Part shown: positions 8,860 to 18,748 of the stretch, piece after piece
Numbering within the stretch: the stretch's first letter is position 1
Layout: every line of letters begins with the position of its first letter
Origin: Gluconobacter cadivus
GTDB lineage: Bacteria; Pseudomonadota; Alphaproteobacteria; Acetobacterales; Acetobacteraceae
DNA length: 64,000 nucleotides
Direction: 5' to 3'
Assembly (NCBI RefSeq): GCF_015244745.1
Contig: NZ_JABCQI010000002.1
Coordinates: 186,001-250,000 of the forward strand
Notes under the pieces: generated by a model
What the model was told of the DNA's origin: nothing
What the model saw: only the letters and a program-made list of their open reading frames with translations
The model's database searches: none
Made by a program: the position numbers and the translations under genes

Positions 8860-9282
8860 GTGACCTATGCAGCCTCACAGTATCAGAAACAGTCCGGAAG
8901 CTATCTGTCTTCGCGGGAAGTCGAGGTCATGGCGTTCCGGCACGTCAACACGCTGCTGACGCAGGCAAAAGATCATGACAAGAAGGTCGCGGCGCTGGCC
9001 GCCAATCTGAAGCTATGGAGCATTCTGTCCCTCAGCGTTGAGCGGGTCGATTGCCCCCTTCCGGCCGTTCTGCGCGACGATCTTCTCAAGGTCGGATCGT
9101 GGTCCATGCGGTATTCCAACGCGGCCTTTAATGCCCCGAAGGACCTTCAACCCCTCGTCGATATCAACAACGACATGATCGAAGGACTGTCCACCGAACC
9201 CGCGCCTTATGCCATGACGTCGCCCGCGTCTCAGGCCTATGCCGGCTCGGCCGCGAAGTCCTCTTTGGAACTTGTGGGCTGA
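8860..9282 (+). CDS. flaF: Flagellar biosynthesis regulator FlaF
   Basis: 140 residues. A GTG start (8860) has AAAGGAG at 8845-8850. The FlaF pattern is clear: YLSSREVEVMAFRHVNTLL, then LKLWSILSLSVE, then LPAVLRDDLLKVGSWSMRY, then PLVDINNDMIEGLS. In Caulobacter FlaF is needed for flagellin synthesis and secretion and works against FlbT. I do not see flbT in this window. The gene follows flagellin by 134 bases and ends at a rho-independent terminator. The last 25 residues are low complexity. Confidence 0.85.
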   Translation: MTYAASQYQKQSGSYLSSREVEVMAFRHVNTLLTQAKDHDKKVAALAANLKLWSILSLSVERVDCPLPAVLRDDLLKVGSWSMRYSNAAFNAPKDLQPLVDINNDMIEGLSTEPAPYAMTSPASQAYAGSAAKSSLELVG

Positions 9283-9312
9283 GAGTTTTCAACCGCAAAG
9301 CAGCCCCCAACT

Positions 9313-9348
9313 AAAAAAGGGCGCCGGTTCAGCCGGACGCCCTTTTTT
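9313..9348 (+). terminator. Rho-independent terminator after flaF
   Basis: A six-A run, a GC-rich stem (GGGCG with CCGG, paired with CCGG and CGCCC) and a six-T run at 9343-9348. It ends the flagellin-flaF unit. The symmetric A run means it could also work for the convergent M1 peptidase gene. Confidence 0.9.
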
Positions 9349-9398
9349 CATGCTCCAAAGTCAGGGCACACGAAACATTCTCGTGTGCCCCGGTGGCC

Positions 9399-11399
9399 TC
9401 AGGGCGTCATGGCGAGTCGGTTGTCGGAACGGTCAATATCCGGGATGACGTGATCGGGGTCGAGCGTCACGGCCTTGAGGCCGTCATGAACCGGCAGCGA
9501 GACCACAATGTCGCTACTCTGGCGCCAGGCTTCCGTCGGGATGCGGAGATCTTCCGATTTTCCGTCCGCATAATCAGCACGCAAAACCACGGGTAGCGGA
9601 AGCGCACCATAGTTACGAACCTGTACGGTTGCGGGCTTTCCAGCGTCGTGATGGACGGTTCCCAGTGCATAATCCGGGGCGGCATTGGTGAAGTACCAAC
9701 CGCGCCAGAACCATCCCAGATCCTCGCCCGCTTCGCTGCTCATCAGGCGGAAGAAATCCGACGGAGACGGGTGTTTGTAAGCCCATTCAGCAATATAGCG
9801 CCGGAAAGCCGCGTCGAAGCGGACCGGACCGAGGATCTGTTCACGCAGCAATTTCAGACCGTAAGCGCCTTTGAAATACGTCACGCTATGGCGGTATTTT
9901 TCCGAAACGCCATCAGCGGCCGTCATCAGAACCGGTGCATCCGGATCAGTCAGGACCGGGACGATATCCTGCGCGGGATTGCCGGTTTTGGGAGCAAACT
10001 CGGAATCACGCTTGGGAGCGAACTCACCATTATTGAAGTGATCGGACGCATACACGTCGATGAAGGTGTTGAAGCCTTCATCCATGAAGGCGTTACGGCG
10101 TTCGTCCGTCCCCACGATCATCGGGAACCAGCCGTGACCCAGTTCATGCGTCGTGATCCAGAAAAGCTGCGGATCGCGGTCGCTAATGCCGTCAAAAACG
10201 ATGCCCGGATATTCCATTCCCGCGCCATGACCACCCAGATTGATGGCGTTCGGCCAAGGGTATTCAAACCACTGCGACGAGAAATATTCGATGGCGTGTT
10301 TGACGTAATCTGTTGAGCGGTCCCAGCCATGCGGCCCGATCCCCTCACGCGGATAGACCGACATCGCAAGCCTCGGCACGGCATGATAGTTCGTCCAGGG
10401 CACAACAGGCGGCAAGTTGATACGCGCGGCATCCCAGACGAACGCAGGCGAAGCGGCGAACGCCACGTCGCGCGTGTTCCGCATCCCGTAATGCCAAGTG
10501 ACCTCGCCACTCTGTTTCAGATGGCTTTTTGGATCGGTGATGTCATCGAGCGTGCGGATCATGACGCGCGCATCGCTCTGCGCGGCCTGTGCAAGACGGT
10601 TCCGCTCGACGGGGGTGAGAACCTGTTCGGGGTTGAGCAGCGCGCCGGAGCCTACGAGCGTGTAGTTCCACGGCACCGTTACGCTGTAATCAAAGCTGCC
10701 ATATTCGAGGAAAAATTCCTGCCCCAGATAGGGCAGCGTGTTCCAGCCCCGACGGTCATCATAGACGCTCAGGCGCGGATACCACTGCGCGACTTCATAG
10801 ATGTCGCCTTCGCGGGTCGGCGTAACAGCGGTACGACCACCCCACGGACCGGGGATTGTGTAATGCCAGTCGATTTTCACGAAAGCCACGCCATGCGGAT
10901 CGATCGTGCGGGGCAGCGTGAGCTGCATCCGCGTGTCGGAAATCAGCGGCGTGACCTCCACTTCACGGCCACCCTGCACGACCGAAACGTGTTCGATCGT
11001 CATGCCATCGGTATGATCACCCGTCATCATGTGGCTGCCGGGAATGGCGCCGACGGCAGCGCGCGTGTCGGCGCGATAAATGTTCTGGTCAAGCTGGAGC
11101 CACAACACATCCAGCGCCTCGGGGCTGTTGTTGCTGTAGGTCACGGTTTCGGAACCATGCAGCACATGGGCCTGCGTGTCGATCCGCGAGTGAATGACGT
11201 AGTCCGTGCGGTTCTGCCAGTATTGCGGCCCCGGAAGCCCCGACCCTGAGCGATAGACGTTCGGAGCGTCGGGAAGGGTCAGGGGGGCGAAGACGGTGGC
11301 CGGGTCAGCGAGTGTTTTCGCAGTGACGGTCTCGGGCAGCAGGGCGGCGGGCACGAGTACGCCTCCCAGCAGGGGAAGCAGAAAAAGGCGCACAGACAT
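9399..11399 (-). CDS. Exported M1 family zinc metallopeptidase
   Basis: 666 residues. A signal peptide covers about 1-28. The gluzincin motif HELGH is at 418-422 and the third zinc ligand E441 lies 18 residues further, within NAFMDEGFNTF. The exopeptidase-type motif is GAGMEYPG at 392-399, with Tyr where classic aminopeptidase N has Asn (GxMEN), so true aminopeptidase activity is uncertain. The beta-rich N-terminal domain holds WQNRTDYVIHSRID. It probably degrades peptides in the periplasm or outside. It is a single gene converging on flaF; its upstream neighbour points the same way. Confidence 0.9.
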   Translation of the reverse strand: MSVRLFLLPLLGGVLVPAALLPETVTAKTLADPATVFAPLTLPDAPNVYRSGSGLPGPQYWQNRTDYVIHSRIDTQAHVLHGSETVTYSNNSPEALDVLWLQLDQNIYRADTRAAVGAIPGSHMMTGDHTDGMTIEHVSVVQGGREVEVTPLISDTRMQLTLPRTIDPHGVAFVKIDWHYTIPGPWGGRTAVTPTREGDIYEVAQWYPRLSVYDDRRGWNTLPYLGQEFFLEYGSFDYSVTVPWNYTLVGSGALLNPEQVLTPVERNRLAQAAQSDARVMIRTLDDITDPKSHLKQSGEVTWHYGMRNTRDVAFAASPAFVWDAARINLPPVVPWTNYHAVPRLAMSVYPREGIGPHGWDRSTDYVKHAIEYFSSQWFEYPWPNAINLGGHGAGMEYPGIVFDGISDRDPQLFWITTHELGHGWFPMIVGTDERRNAFMDEGFNTFIDVYASDHFNNGEFAPKRDSEFAPKTGNPAQDIVPVLTDPDAPVLMTAADGVSEKYRHSVTYFKGAYGLKLLREQILGPVRFDAAFRRYIAEWAYKHPSPSDFFRLMSSEAGEDLGWFWRGWYFTNAAPDYALGTVHHDAGKPATVQVRNYGALPLPVVLRADYADGKSEDLRIPTEAWRQSSDIVVSLPVHDGLKAVTLDPDHVIPDIDRSDNRLAMTP

Positions 11400-11432
11400 C
11401 CGGGGCGGGCCCTCCGTTGGGTAAGTTCGATG

Positions 11433-12185
11433 TTATTCCGTTATAATATCTCCAAGCGCTCCCAGATAGGAGGCAAGATCAACTTTCAGCGGCATCAGAT
11501 AGGCATTGTCGTTTTTCTGCTTCACGACACCCAGCATCCGGCGCGCAAAAGCAATGTTACCTTCAAGCGTCCCGTCGTAATCGCGCGGGAAGATCACATG
11601 ATTCATGCGCTCCCAGTACCGGCGGGATTTGTCGCCCAGAACGGGAGAGATACCCCAGAACACCGTGTCGTCCCGCAGCCAGTCCATGCAGCATTCGAGC
11701 ATCGGAATATCGAAAAGCGGCTGGGTGAAGAAGCCACACGCCCCGGCGTCGCGCTTGCGGGCGATCTCTTCAAGCTCGTGATAGGGCGCGCGGCGATAGG
11801 GATCGAACACCGCATAGACCTTCAGATGCGGGGCTTCGCGGCGGTAGCGTTCAATGATCTGTGCGGACGTGTTGGGATAGACCACCCGATCGCTACCCGC
11901 AGGCGGCGGATCTCCGGCGACGACCAGAATGGAAGTCAGCTCCGGCCGGTCCGCACCCGGCAGCGGCGCGTCCGGGGCGATGTCGGTCGCACGGACATGC
12001 GCGATCACCTCGAACGGCGTCTGTTTCACAATCAGCGATGCGGCGTCATGGCTGCGCAGATCAAAGCGGATCAGGTCCGGGACGTTCAGTATGCTGACCT
12101 GCGGCAGGTTATCCCGCACGGTCTGCACATCCGCCATCAGGGATTCCGGCGTGCGCGGAACCAGTTCAACAGAAACGCGCGTCAT
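11433..12185 (-). CDS. Methylenetetrahydrofolate reductase-like protein (short)
   Basis: 250 residues against roughly 290 for E. coli MetF. The TIM-barrel landmarks are present: SVELVPRT near the N-terminus (catalytic Glu), VVAGDPP (flavin-site Asp) and [13 protein letters not shown]. The usual LRGDPP is changed to VAGDPP. The family reduces 5,10-methylene-THF to 5-methyl-THF with FAD. The start overlaps the folD stop by 4 bases, so both enzymes of C1-folate interconversion are co-expressed. Because of the missing segment the activity should be treated as probable. Confidence 0.8.
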   Translation of the reverse strand: MTRVSVELVPRTPESLMADVQTVRDNLPQVSILNVPDLIRFDLRSHDAASLIVKQTPFEVIAHVRATDIAPDAPLPGADRPELTSILVVAGDPPPAGSDRVVYPNTSAQIIERYRREAPHLKVYAVFDPYRRAPYHELEEIARKRDAGACGFFTQPLFDIPMLECCMDWLRDDTVFWGISPVLGDKSRRYWERMNHVIFPRDYDGTLEGNIAFARRMLGVVKQKNDNAYLMPLKVDLASYLGALGDIITE

Positions 12186-13105
12186 GAGGAGGCATCCGCA
12201 GACGTTGAAGAAGATGTGGCGCGAGCCGCCTGAAGCGTGTTGTGCAGCAGGCAGGCAATCGTCATCGGCCCAACGCCACCCGGAACCGGCGTGATATGCC
12301 CGGCAACCGGAAGTGCTTCGTCAAACACCACGTCCCCGACCAGACGGGTCTTGCCGTTTTCCGCTGCAACGCGGGTGATGCCGACGTCAATTACGGTCGC
12401 ACCCGGCTTGATCCAATCCCCGCGGACCAGACCGCTCTTGCCGGTCGCAACAACCAGAATATCGGCCTCGCGCGCCAGCTCCTTCGTGTTGCGCGTATGG
12501 ATATGCGCGACCGTAACTGTGCAGTTTTCCTTAAGCAGAAGCTGCGCCATCGGCTTGCCAACGAGGTTGGACGCACCGATCACCACGGCATGCTTGCCGG
12601 TCATGTCCTTGTGGACGGACTGGAGCAGCATCAGGCAGCCTAGCGGCGTGCAGGGCACGATCCCGTCGATCCCGAGCGACAGACGGCCCGCATTGACTTC
12701 GCCCAGACCATCCACGTCCTTGTGCGGCGCAATCGCATTCGTCACCACAACCGGGTCGATCTGTGCCGGCAGGGGAAGCTGGACCAGAATACCGTGAATT
12801 TTCGGGTTGGTGTTGAGCTGCGCAATCAGATCCAGCAGTTCGTCCTGTGACGTGCTCTGTGGGAGCATGTGCATGAAAGAGCGCATCCCCACGCGATGGG
12901 TTTGGATCGCCTTGTTCTTCACATAGACTTCCGACGCCGGATCGTTACCCACCAGCACCACGGCAAGACCGGGGATCGTGTTGCCCTGCTCGACGAATTT
13001 CGCCACTTCACGACCCACCTGATCGGTCAGGGCGCGGGCGATGGCCTTGCCGTCGATGATCCTTGAGGCCAGTTCGGACTGCTTCTCGGGGGACAACATG
13101 CTCAT
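12182..13105 (-). CDS. folD: Bifunctional methylene-THF dehydrogenase / methenyl-THF cyclohydrolase FolD
   Basis: 307 residues from the ATG at 13105, which has GGAGAG just upstream; an upstream ATG at 13123 lacks a good ribosome site. Landmarks are the catalytic segment [16 protein letters not shown] (Tyr, Lys), [10 protein letters not shown], the Rossmann motif [14 protein letters not shown] and the C-terminal [16 protein letters not shown]. It interconverts 5,10-methylene-, methenyl- and 10-formyl-THF using NADP. It forms an operon with the MTHFR-like gene and diverges from ltaE across about 83 bases, so folate C1 units and glycine/serine cleavage are grouped. Confidence 0.95.
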   Translation of the reverse strand: MSMLSPEKQSELASRIIDGKAIARALTDQVGREVAKFVEQGNTIPGLAVVLVGNDPASEVYVKNKAIQTHRVGMRSFMHMLPQSTSQDELLDLIAQLNTNPKIHGILVQLPLPAQIDPVVVTNAIAPHKDVDGLGEVNAGRLSLGIDGIVPCTPLGCLMLLQSVHKDMTGKHAVVIGASNLVGKPMAQLLLKENCTVTVAHIHTRNTKELAREADILVVATGKSGLVRGDWIKPGATVIDVGITRVAAENGKTRLVGDVVFDEALPVAGHITPVPGGVGPMTIACLLHNTLQAARATSSSTSADASS

Positions 13106-13188
13106 GGGCTCTCCGGATGACAACAGGCGGTCGTTTCAGTTACGCTGGCGAATGGGCCGTAACGGCTACAGGAACTGAGGATGGTCTC

Positions 13189-14253
13189 GTGACCGACGAA
13201 ATACGCAAGAACTTCGCCAGTGACAATGTTTCTCCCGCATGCCCCGCCGTTATGGACGCCATGATGCGCGCCAACGCGGGCAATGTGGGTTCGTATGGCG
13301 ACGATGCGCTGAGCCGGTCCCTGAATGCGCGGTTTGGCGAAGTTTTCGAAACGGAGGTTGCGGTCTTTCCGGTTGTGACGGGAACGGCGGCCAACAGTCT
13401 GGCGCTGTCTTCGCTCGTGGCGCCCTATGGCGCGGTTCTGTGCGACCAGAGCGCGCATATCAACAACGACGAAGGCGGCGCGCCCGAGTTCTTCATGCAT
13501 GGCGCCAAGCTCGTCACGCTCCCCTCCGCCGACGGTCGCATGGAGGCCGAGGCCCTGCGCACGGGACTGCGGGTCAATGCGGAGGGCGGAATCCTCAAGC
13601 CCCCCATCCACGCCCTGTCGCTGACGCAGGCCACCGAATGGGGCACGGTCTATGCGCCGAATGACCTCGCGGCACTTTGTGCGATCGCGCATGAGCATGA
13701 CGTTCCTGTCCATCTGGACGGCTCGCGGCTGAGCAACGCCATCGCGCATCTGGGCTGCACACCCGCCGAAGCGACATGGAAAGCCGGGGTGGATGTCCTG
13801 TCGTTCGGGGGTACGAAATGCGGGGCGATGGCGGCGGAAGCGGTCGTGTTCTTCGTCAATGACCGCACGCGCCCGGTGCTGAAAGATTTCGAGCGTCGCA
13901 TCAAGCGCAGCGGGCATCTGTGGTCCAAGGCCCGCTTTCTAAGCGCGCAGCTTCTGGCCCTGCTGGAAGACGATCTGTGGCTGAAAAACAGCGCCCATGC
14001 CAACGCCATGGCCCAACGCATCGTCGAAGGCCTGCGCCGTCACGCGGGTGCACAGCTTCCGTTCGAGACGCAGGGCAACGAGGTGTTCGTCATCCTGCCG
14101 GACCGGCTTGTCGAAGAACTGGAAGCAGCAGGATTTGGCTTCTATCGCTGGCCCACACCGGAAGGTGTATCGGGCACGCTCATCCGCCTCGTACCGAGTT
14201 TTCATACACGCATCGAAGACGTCGATGCGCTGCTGGCTGAGATCGCTGCCTGA
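13189..14253 (+). CDS. ltaE: Low-specificity L-threonine aldolase
   Basis: 354 residues from the GTG at 13189 (GAGG at 13177-13180; sequence MTDEIRKNFASDN). The longer open frame upstream has no family similarity. It is a fold-type I PLP enzyme. VTGTAANSLALSSL binds phosphate, HLDGSRLSNA carries the Asp, and SFGGTKCG carries the Schiff-base Lys. It cleaves L-threonine or allo-threonine to glycine and acetaldehyde. The stop is directly followed by the sdaA ATG, so the two are a tight operon. Glycine made here could feed C1-folate exchange with the divergent folD operon. Confidence 0.92.
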   Translation: MTDEIRKNFASDNVSPACPAVMDAMMRANAGNVGSYGDDALSRSLNARFGEVFETEVAVFPVVTGTAANSLALSSLVAPYGAVLCDQSAHINNDEGGAPEFFMHGAKLVTLPSADGRMEAEALRTGLRVNAEGGILKPPIHALSLTQATEWGTVYAPNDLAALCAIAHEHDVPVHLDGSRLSNAIAHLGCTPAEATWKAGVDVLSFGGTKCGAMAAEAVVFFVNDRTRPVLKDFERRIKRSGHLWSKARFLSAQLLALLEDDLWLKNSAHANAMAQRIVEGLRRHAGAQLPFETQGNEVFVILPDRLVEELEAAGFGFYRWPTPEGVSGTLIRLVPSFHTRIEDVDALLAEIAA

Positions 14254-15612
14254 ATGATCAGCCTGTTTGACCTGTTCAAGATCGGCATCGGGCCGTCCTC
14301 GTCCCACACCGTCGGCCCCATGCGCGCGGCCGCCCGCTTTGCAGAAAGCCTGTGCGATGCGCCAGACGTGGCGCGACTGCGCGTGACGCTTTATGGCTCG
14401 CTTGCCTGGACGGCGCGGGGCCATGCGACGGATCGCGCGGTCATTCTCGGGCTGGCGGGAGAAAAGCCCGACACGATGGATCCGACGCTCGCGGACGGCA
14501 TCGTGCAGTCCGTGACGCAGGCGCATCTGATCCCGTTCAACGGCCATCCCACACCGTTCAATCCGGACACGGACATCGTGCTCGACACGAAAACCGTCCC
14601 TCCGGTCCATCCCAACACGCTCCAGTTCGAGGCATTCGATTCCACAGACACCCTGCTGGCCTGCGCGCGGTTTTGTTCGGTCGGCGGCGGCTTCATCGTA
14701 CCGGAACAGGCCACCGAAACCGCGACCTACGCCCAGCCCGACATGCCGTATGACTTCACCAGCGGTACGGAGCTTCTGGAGCGCACGCAAAACACGGGGC
14801 TCGATATCGCAGGCGTCGTTCTGGCGAATGAAAGCGTCTTGCGACCCCGTGCGGAGGTCGAAGCCTATCTGGACCGGATCGTCTCCGTGATGATGGACTG
14901 CGTGGACGCCGGGCTGCACCGTTCCGGCACGCTGCCGGGGCGGCTGAACGTCCGCCGACGGGCCGCCGCACTCTACGAACGGCTCAAGGAGCAGAGCCGC
15001 AGCAATCAGCCATCCGCACACGGCATCATGGACTGGATCAGCCTGTTCGCCATTGCGGTAAACGAAGAAAATGCTGCCGGAGGGCGCGTCGTCACGGCGC
15101 CCACCAATGGGGCTTCGGGGGTGATCCCGGCGGTTCTGCGCTATTATCGGGAGTTCTGCCCCGAATATTCGCTCGACGGACAGCGCCGGTTTCTGCTGAC
15201 GGCCGCGGCCATCGGCGGTCTGTTCAAGCTCAATGCGTCGATTTCAGGCGCGGAAGTCGGCTGTCAGGGCGAGGTCGGCGTCGCGTCCTCAATGGCAGCG
15301 GCAGGGCTGGCGGCGGCTCTGGGCGCCACGCCGCTTCAGGTGGAGAATGCCGCAGAAATCGGGATGGAGCATCATCTGGGCATGACCTGCGACCCGGTGG
15401 CCGGGCTGGTGCAAATCCCCTGTATCGAGCGCAATGCGTTCGGCGCGATCAAGGCCATCAACGCGGCGTCCCTCGCCATGCACGGCGATGGCGCGCATCA
15501 CGTCTCGCTCGATCAGGTCATCCGCACGATGGCCGAGACGGGACGCGACATGAACCACCGCTACAAGGAAACATCGCTCGGCGGTCTGGCCGTCAATTTC
15601 CCTGAATGCTGA
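14254..15612 (+). CDS. sdaA: Iron-sulfur L-serine ammonia-lyase (serine dehydratase)
   Basis: 452 residues, with both regulatory and catalytic domains on one chain. The N-terminus is typical ([20 protein letters not shown]). Fe-S cluster cysteines are in GCQGEVG, MTCDP and IPCIERN. The protein ends in Cys (NFPEC). In the Legionella enzyme the terminal Cys folds into the active site and binds the cluster as an internal inhibitor; the same arrangement is likely here. It makes pyruvate and ammonia from L-serine. The ATG abuts the ltaE stop with no spacer. Confidence 0.95.
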   Translation: MISLFDLFKIGIGPSSSHTVGPMRAAARFAESLCDAPDVARLRVTLYGSLAWTARGHATDRAVILGLAGEKPDTMDPTLADGIVQSVTQAHLIPFNGHPTPFNPDTDIVLDTKTVPPVHPNTLQFEAFDSTDTLLACARFCSVGGGFIVPEQATETATYAQPDMPYDFTSGTELLERTQNTGLDIAGVVLANESVLRPRAEVEAYLDRIVSVMMDCVDAGLHRSGTLPGRLNVRRRAAALYERLKEQSRSNQPSAHGIMDWISLFAIAVNEENAAGGRVVTAPTNGASGVIPAVLRYYREFCPEYSLDGQRRFLLTAAAIGGLFKLNASISGAEVGCQGEVGVASSMAAAGLAAALGATPLQVENAAEIGMEHHLGMTCDPVAGLVQIPCIERNAFGAIKAINAASLAMHGDGAHHVSLDQVIRTMAETGRDMNHRYKETSLGGLAVNFPEC

Positions 15613-15618
15613 AACGCC

Positions 15619-16749
15619 TCACGCTGCGGCCATAAACTCCGCAATGGCATCCGCAGCGCGTTGCGAGCCCCCCAGAAGCGGGGTGCCGAAAGTTTCCTGA
15701 AACAGACTTTCCTGCGCCGGACGATATGCCGCATGACGTTCCTGGGCGCGGGCAATGGCGGGCATGAGATCGTCCAGATCCTCCACCACTTCACCCAGCG
15801 TCCAGTGCAGGAAATACGGATCGTCCCGCCAGGGCAGCTTGCGCGGATTGAGGAAAACGCAGGGACGCGGAATGCCGAGGAACTCGTAAACCTGACTGCT
15901 GACATCGCCAATATAGAGCGCGGCCTGAGACGTGTAGGTCATGTCCAGCATGGCGGACGACCCGGTATCGACCATCACTTCAGGGCTTCGCTGCCGCTTG
16001 AGCTGGCGTTCGCGAATACCGAACCCCTTGTGAAAGGTTTTGATATGCGGTGCCACGACCAGATTGTAATCACTCTCCCCGGTCTCGCTCTGGGCCTTGA
16101 ACCCCCGGATCAGCGGCATCATCCAGCCTGATGCGGAGGTCAGTTTGCGCTGGTAATGCGGGTTATACAGCGCAAACGGGCGACCATTACCGAACGCGAT
16201 CGTCTTTTCGCGCTGTACGGCCTCGAACACATCGAATTTCGGATATCCCACGACCCGCGTGGTTTCCTGCTTCAGAAGACCCTTGTCCTGAAAATAGCTC
16301 TCGACCTTGGGGCCAGGAACGAGCGTCAGATCAAAGTCCCGCACCAGATGCTCGTCATTGACATAGCGGTCTCCAGCACCATGCATCAGCAGAATGAGTT
16401 TCGGGCCGCAAAGCCCCATGTCCTTCAGCACACCGGCTGTATATTCCGTCGCCACCACCGCATCATACTGGTTCAGTTCAGCGATGTTCTCCCGCAGGAC
16501 CACCAGCCGCTCCTGATCGAGGCGTCTTGCGCGCTTCAGAAGACGGGCTTTCAGCGATTTGGGAAAAGCCTTCAGCGGCAGGTCAGGCACGTCCAGCGCG
16601 CGACGGATGCGTGCAAGATGCGTCACCGTCTCGGGAAAGCTGTAATATTCCACCACCTCATGACCGGGGATCGCGGCCAATGCGCTGGCGACGGACGCCG
16701 TGTGGTAACACTGATAGGGTTCGGCAATATAGATGAAGGCGATTTTCAT
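15619..16749 (-). CDS. GT-B-fold CDP-glycerol glycerophosphotransferase-like protein
   Basis: 376 residues, no signal peptide. The N-terminus (MKIAFIYIAEPYQCYHT) is a Rossmann-like start. The second half has ALYNPHY, then VVAPHIKTFHKG, then MLDMTYTSQAALYIGDVSSQ and FLNPRKLPWRDDPYFLHW. The block AALYIGDVSSQVYEFL resembles the donor site of CDP-glycerol glycerophosphotransferases and UDP-GlcNAc 2-epimerase-like proteins. It is probably a polymer-making or glycan-decorating transferase. It is divergent from a flippase gene, supporting a surface polysaccharide role. Substrate unknown. Confidence 0.6.
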   Translation of the reverse strand: MKIAFIYIAEPYQCYHTASVASALAAIPGHEVVEYYSFPETVTHLARIRRALDVPDLPLKAFPKSLKARLLKRARRLDQERLVVLRENIAELNQYDAVVATEYTAGVLKDMGLCGPKLILLMHGAGDRYVNDEHLVRDFDLTLVPGPKVESYFQDKGLLKQETTRVVGYPKFDVFEAVQREKTIAFGNGRPFALYNPHYQRKLTSASGWMMPLIRGFKAQSETGESDYNLVVAPHIKTFHKGFGIRERQLKRQRSPEVMVDTGSSAMLDMTYTSQAALYIGDVSSQVYEFLGIPRPCVFLNPRKLPWRDDPYFLHWTLGEVVEDLDDLMPAIARAQERHAAYRPAQESLFQETFGTPLLGGSQRAADAIAEFMAAA

Positions 16750-16980
16750 TAATCAGATGCGTCCTGCCTGAAAAACAGGCCGGAAACCTGCGCTTTTCGG
16801 GATTAAGGCCTTCAGGAGAAGACGGGTCGCCGCAAGATCCCGTCCGCAGAAATCCTGACACCGAATATGTAATATTTTCTTCATAATCCCTGACCTTTTT
16901 GTGTCAAGAAACCTTCCCGAAATGCTACAATTCGTTACCGGCATAGACACTCTGGCGGCTTTGTGGTCAGTAAGGCCCGC
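16750..16980. other. Divergent intergenic region between transferase and flippase
   Basis: About 230 bases, more AT-rich than the flanks, with TAATATTTT near 16872. There is a small stem from CCTGcctgaaaaaCAGG at 16766-16783. Promoters for both divergent genes should lie here, but I cannot pick out convincing -35/-10 pairs. No further gene is supported. Confidence 0.4.
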
Positions 16981-18291
16981 ATGTCCGGCGAACGCTCCGT
17001 TTTCAAATCCATTTTCAAAAATGTCAGTGTTCTCACCCTCGGTCGCATTGCCAATGCGCTGTGCAGTTTCATCTATATTGCCGTAGCCGTCCGGGCGCTT
17101 GGGCTGTCCGATTTCGGACTTCTGATCCTGATCCATTCGCTGGCCTCGACCGGCTCCGTCCTGTCGCGGATGCAGTCCTGGCAGACGCTGATCCGCTTCG
17201 GCAGCGACAGCTTCAGCAGCAATGACACAGACCTTCTGCACCGGGTGGTGCATTTCTGCATCCGTCTCGACACGCTTTCGGCGGCATTCGCCATCGTGTT
17301 CGGCCTCGTGGGCGTGCAGATCTATGGCCACACTGCAAACTGGTCCGCGCATGTGCGGTTTCTGGCGGATCTGTATGTGTGCGTCAGTCCGCTGATGTAT
17401 TCAGGCTGGGCGAACGGCATCCTGCGGATGGCCGGGAAATTCCATCTCGTCCCGATCATCGACAGCTGTGCCGCCATCGCCAAGACTTTCGGCGTGCTGC
17501 TGGGCTATGTCCTGCATCTGAAGCTCGGATATTTCCTGTTCGTCTGGGCCATGACGATCGTCATCGATTATGGCTTCTACATTTATTATGCGCTGGATAT
17601 CCTGCACCGGAAATTCAAGTTCCGGTATTTCCGGGCGTTCCGGCACTGGCGCTGGCAGCTTCCGGGCATGTGGCAATTCACACGTGCGGCCAGCATCAAC
17701 CAGACGCTGGGCAATATTTCGGGCCATGTGGCAACGCTGGTGGTCGGAACAGGTCTCGGGCCGGCGGAAGCGGCCGTTTTCCGCGTCTGCCGTCAGATCG
17801 CGGACGGGATCGTCACCCCGGCGCAGCTCATCTCCCCCGTGTTGTATCCCGAACTGGTCCGGATGCGGGACCGGCAGGACTGGCGCGGCCTCAAGCGCGT
17901 GACGTGGAAAATGTTCGGTGTTCTGGGCGCATTATCCTGCGCGCTTCTGCTGCTGTCGGCCTTCTTCGGATCGACGATCTTCCGCTTCCTGCTACATGTT
18001 CATGTGCATCACACGTCGCTCTATATTTCCATCATGCTGCTGGCGGCGGTGTTCAGCCTGCTGGTCATCCCACTGGAGCCGTTGCTGATCGTCGTGGGGC
18101 ATGTGAAGTTCCTCATGAAGAACCGCACCGCCGTCATGGCGATCTATTTCCCGGCGCTCTATGTCCTGACGCGGCATTTCGGTCTGGCAGGGGCCTGCCT
18201 GTCGACAGCGGCCTGTAATGCAACGATCCTGCTGTCGCAGATTCTGGGCGTCTGGTTCTTCTACGATCGGATCGGCAAGGCGGAGCGCTGA
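16981..18291 (+). CDS. Polysaccharide flippase (Wzx/MOP superfamily)
   Basis: 436 residues from the ATG at 16981, preceded by TAAGG at 16971-16975; a GTG at 16963 would add six residues. Twelve or so membrane helices are spread along the chain, starting VSVLTLGRIANALCSFIYIAV. The early pattern RALGLSDFGLLILI matches Wzx/RfbX lipid-linked oligosaccharide flippases (GxxxFG/Y type). It should move undecaprenol-linked glycan units across the inner membrane. It is divergent from a transferase-like gene and converges on a small membrane protein. Confidence 0.82.
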   Translation: MSGERSVFKSIFKNVSVLTLGRIANALCSFIYIAVAVRALGLSDFGLLILIHSLASTGSVLSRMQSWQTLIRFGSDSFSSNDTDLLHRVVHFCIRLDTLSAAFAIVFGLVGVQIYGHTANWSAHVRFLADLYVCVSPLMYSGWANGILRMAGKFHLVPIIDSCAAIAKTFGVLLGYVLHLKLGYFLFVWAMTIVIDYGFYIYYALDILHRKFKFRYFRAFRHWRWQLPGMWQFTRAASINQTLGNISGHVATLVVGTGLGPAEAAVFRVCRQIADGIVTPAQLISPVLYPELVRMRDRQDWRGLKRVTWKMFGVLGALSCALLLLSAFFGSTIFRFLLHVHVHHTSLYISIMLLAAVFSLLVIPLEPLLIVVGHVKFLMKNRTAVMAIYFPALYVLTRHFGLAGACLSTAACNATILLSQILGVWFFYDRIGKAER

Positions 18292-18297
18292 TCCCGA

Positions 18298-18612
18298 TCA
18301 GTGCAGAAGATGCGTGGCGTGGGAAGAGTGATGGAAAACGGCATACCCCGTCACCGCCACTTCCACGAAGACCAGTTCCAAAACGAGCAGGATCTTTTTG
18401 CGGGTTGAAAGCGCCCTGAAGCGGGTCTTGATCTTCGCGTCGTCTCCGGTCGCAGCCCATGCGATGGCGGCGAACCAGCCTGCAAATGTAAAAGCAAACG
18501 CCAGATTGACCACAAACGCCTCACGCCAGTGAACTTTGCGGGTACAAAGCGCAATGATCGTTGGGAGAAAAGTCAGCGCCAGCAAAGCCAGCGCTCCACC
18601 GACGAATTTCAT
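18298..18612 (-). CDS. Superinfection immunity protein family (Imm-like) membrane protein
   Basis: 104 residues from the ATG at 18612; a longer frame would run back into degP and its terminator and is not supported. Three membrane segments are visible: FVGGALALLALTFLPTIIAL, then VVNLAFAFTFAGWFAAIAWA, then ILLVLELVFVEVAVTGYAVF. The order FLPTIIAL, then C-R/K, W..., F..N..., GW...IAWA is typical of PF14373, named after a T4 phage immunity protein but common as chromosomal genes of unknown role. It lies downstream of degP but beyond the degP terminator. Confidence 0.65.
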   Translation of the reverse strand: MKFVGGALALLALTFLPTIIALCTRKVHWREAFVVNLAFAFTFAGWFAAIAWAATGDDAKIKTRFRALSTRKKILLVLELVFVEVAVTGYAVFHHSSHATHLLH

Positions 18613-18694
18613 GACAGTAATCAGGTGCACGACAACACGGTCCCGGGCGGGTGAAAGCCCGAGAGTATTTCGGATTCGATATAAAAACAAACAT

Positions 18695-18731
18695 AAAAAA
18701 GGCGGGAAGGTCTGACCCTTCCCGCCTTTTT
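18695..18731 (-). terminator. Rho-independent terminator after degP
   Basis: Perfect 10-bp stem GGCGGGAAGG (18701-18710) / CCTTCCCGCC (18717-18726). On the minus strand it is followed by six T. It stands 18 bases after the degP stop. Confidence 0.93.
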
Positions 18732-18748
18732 GAGTTCTGACGTGCCTC

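Noticed and set aside
13939-15021. 360-residue open frame opposite ltaE and sdaA
   Set aside because: The forward genes have clear family motifs through the whole stretch; the antisense product is low complexity.
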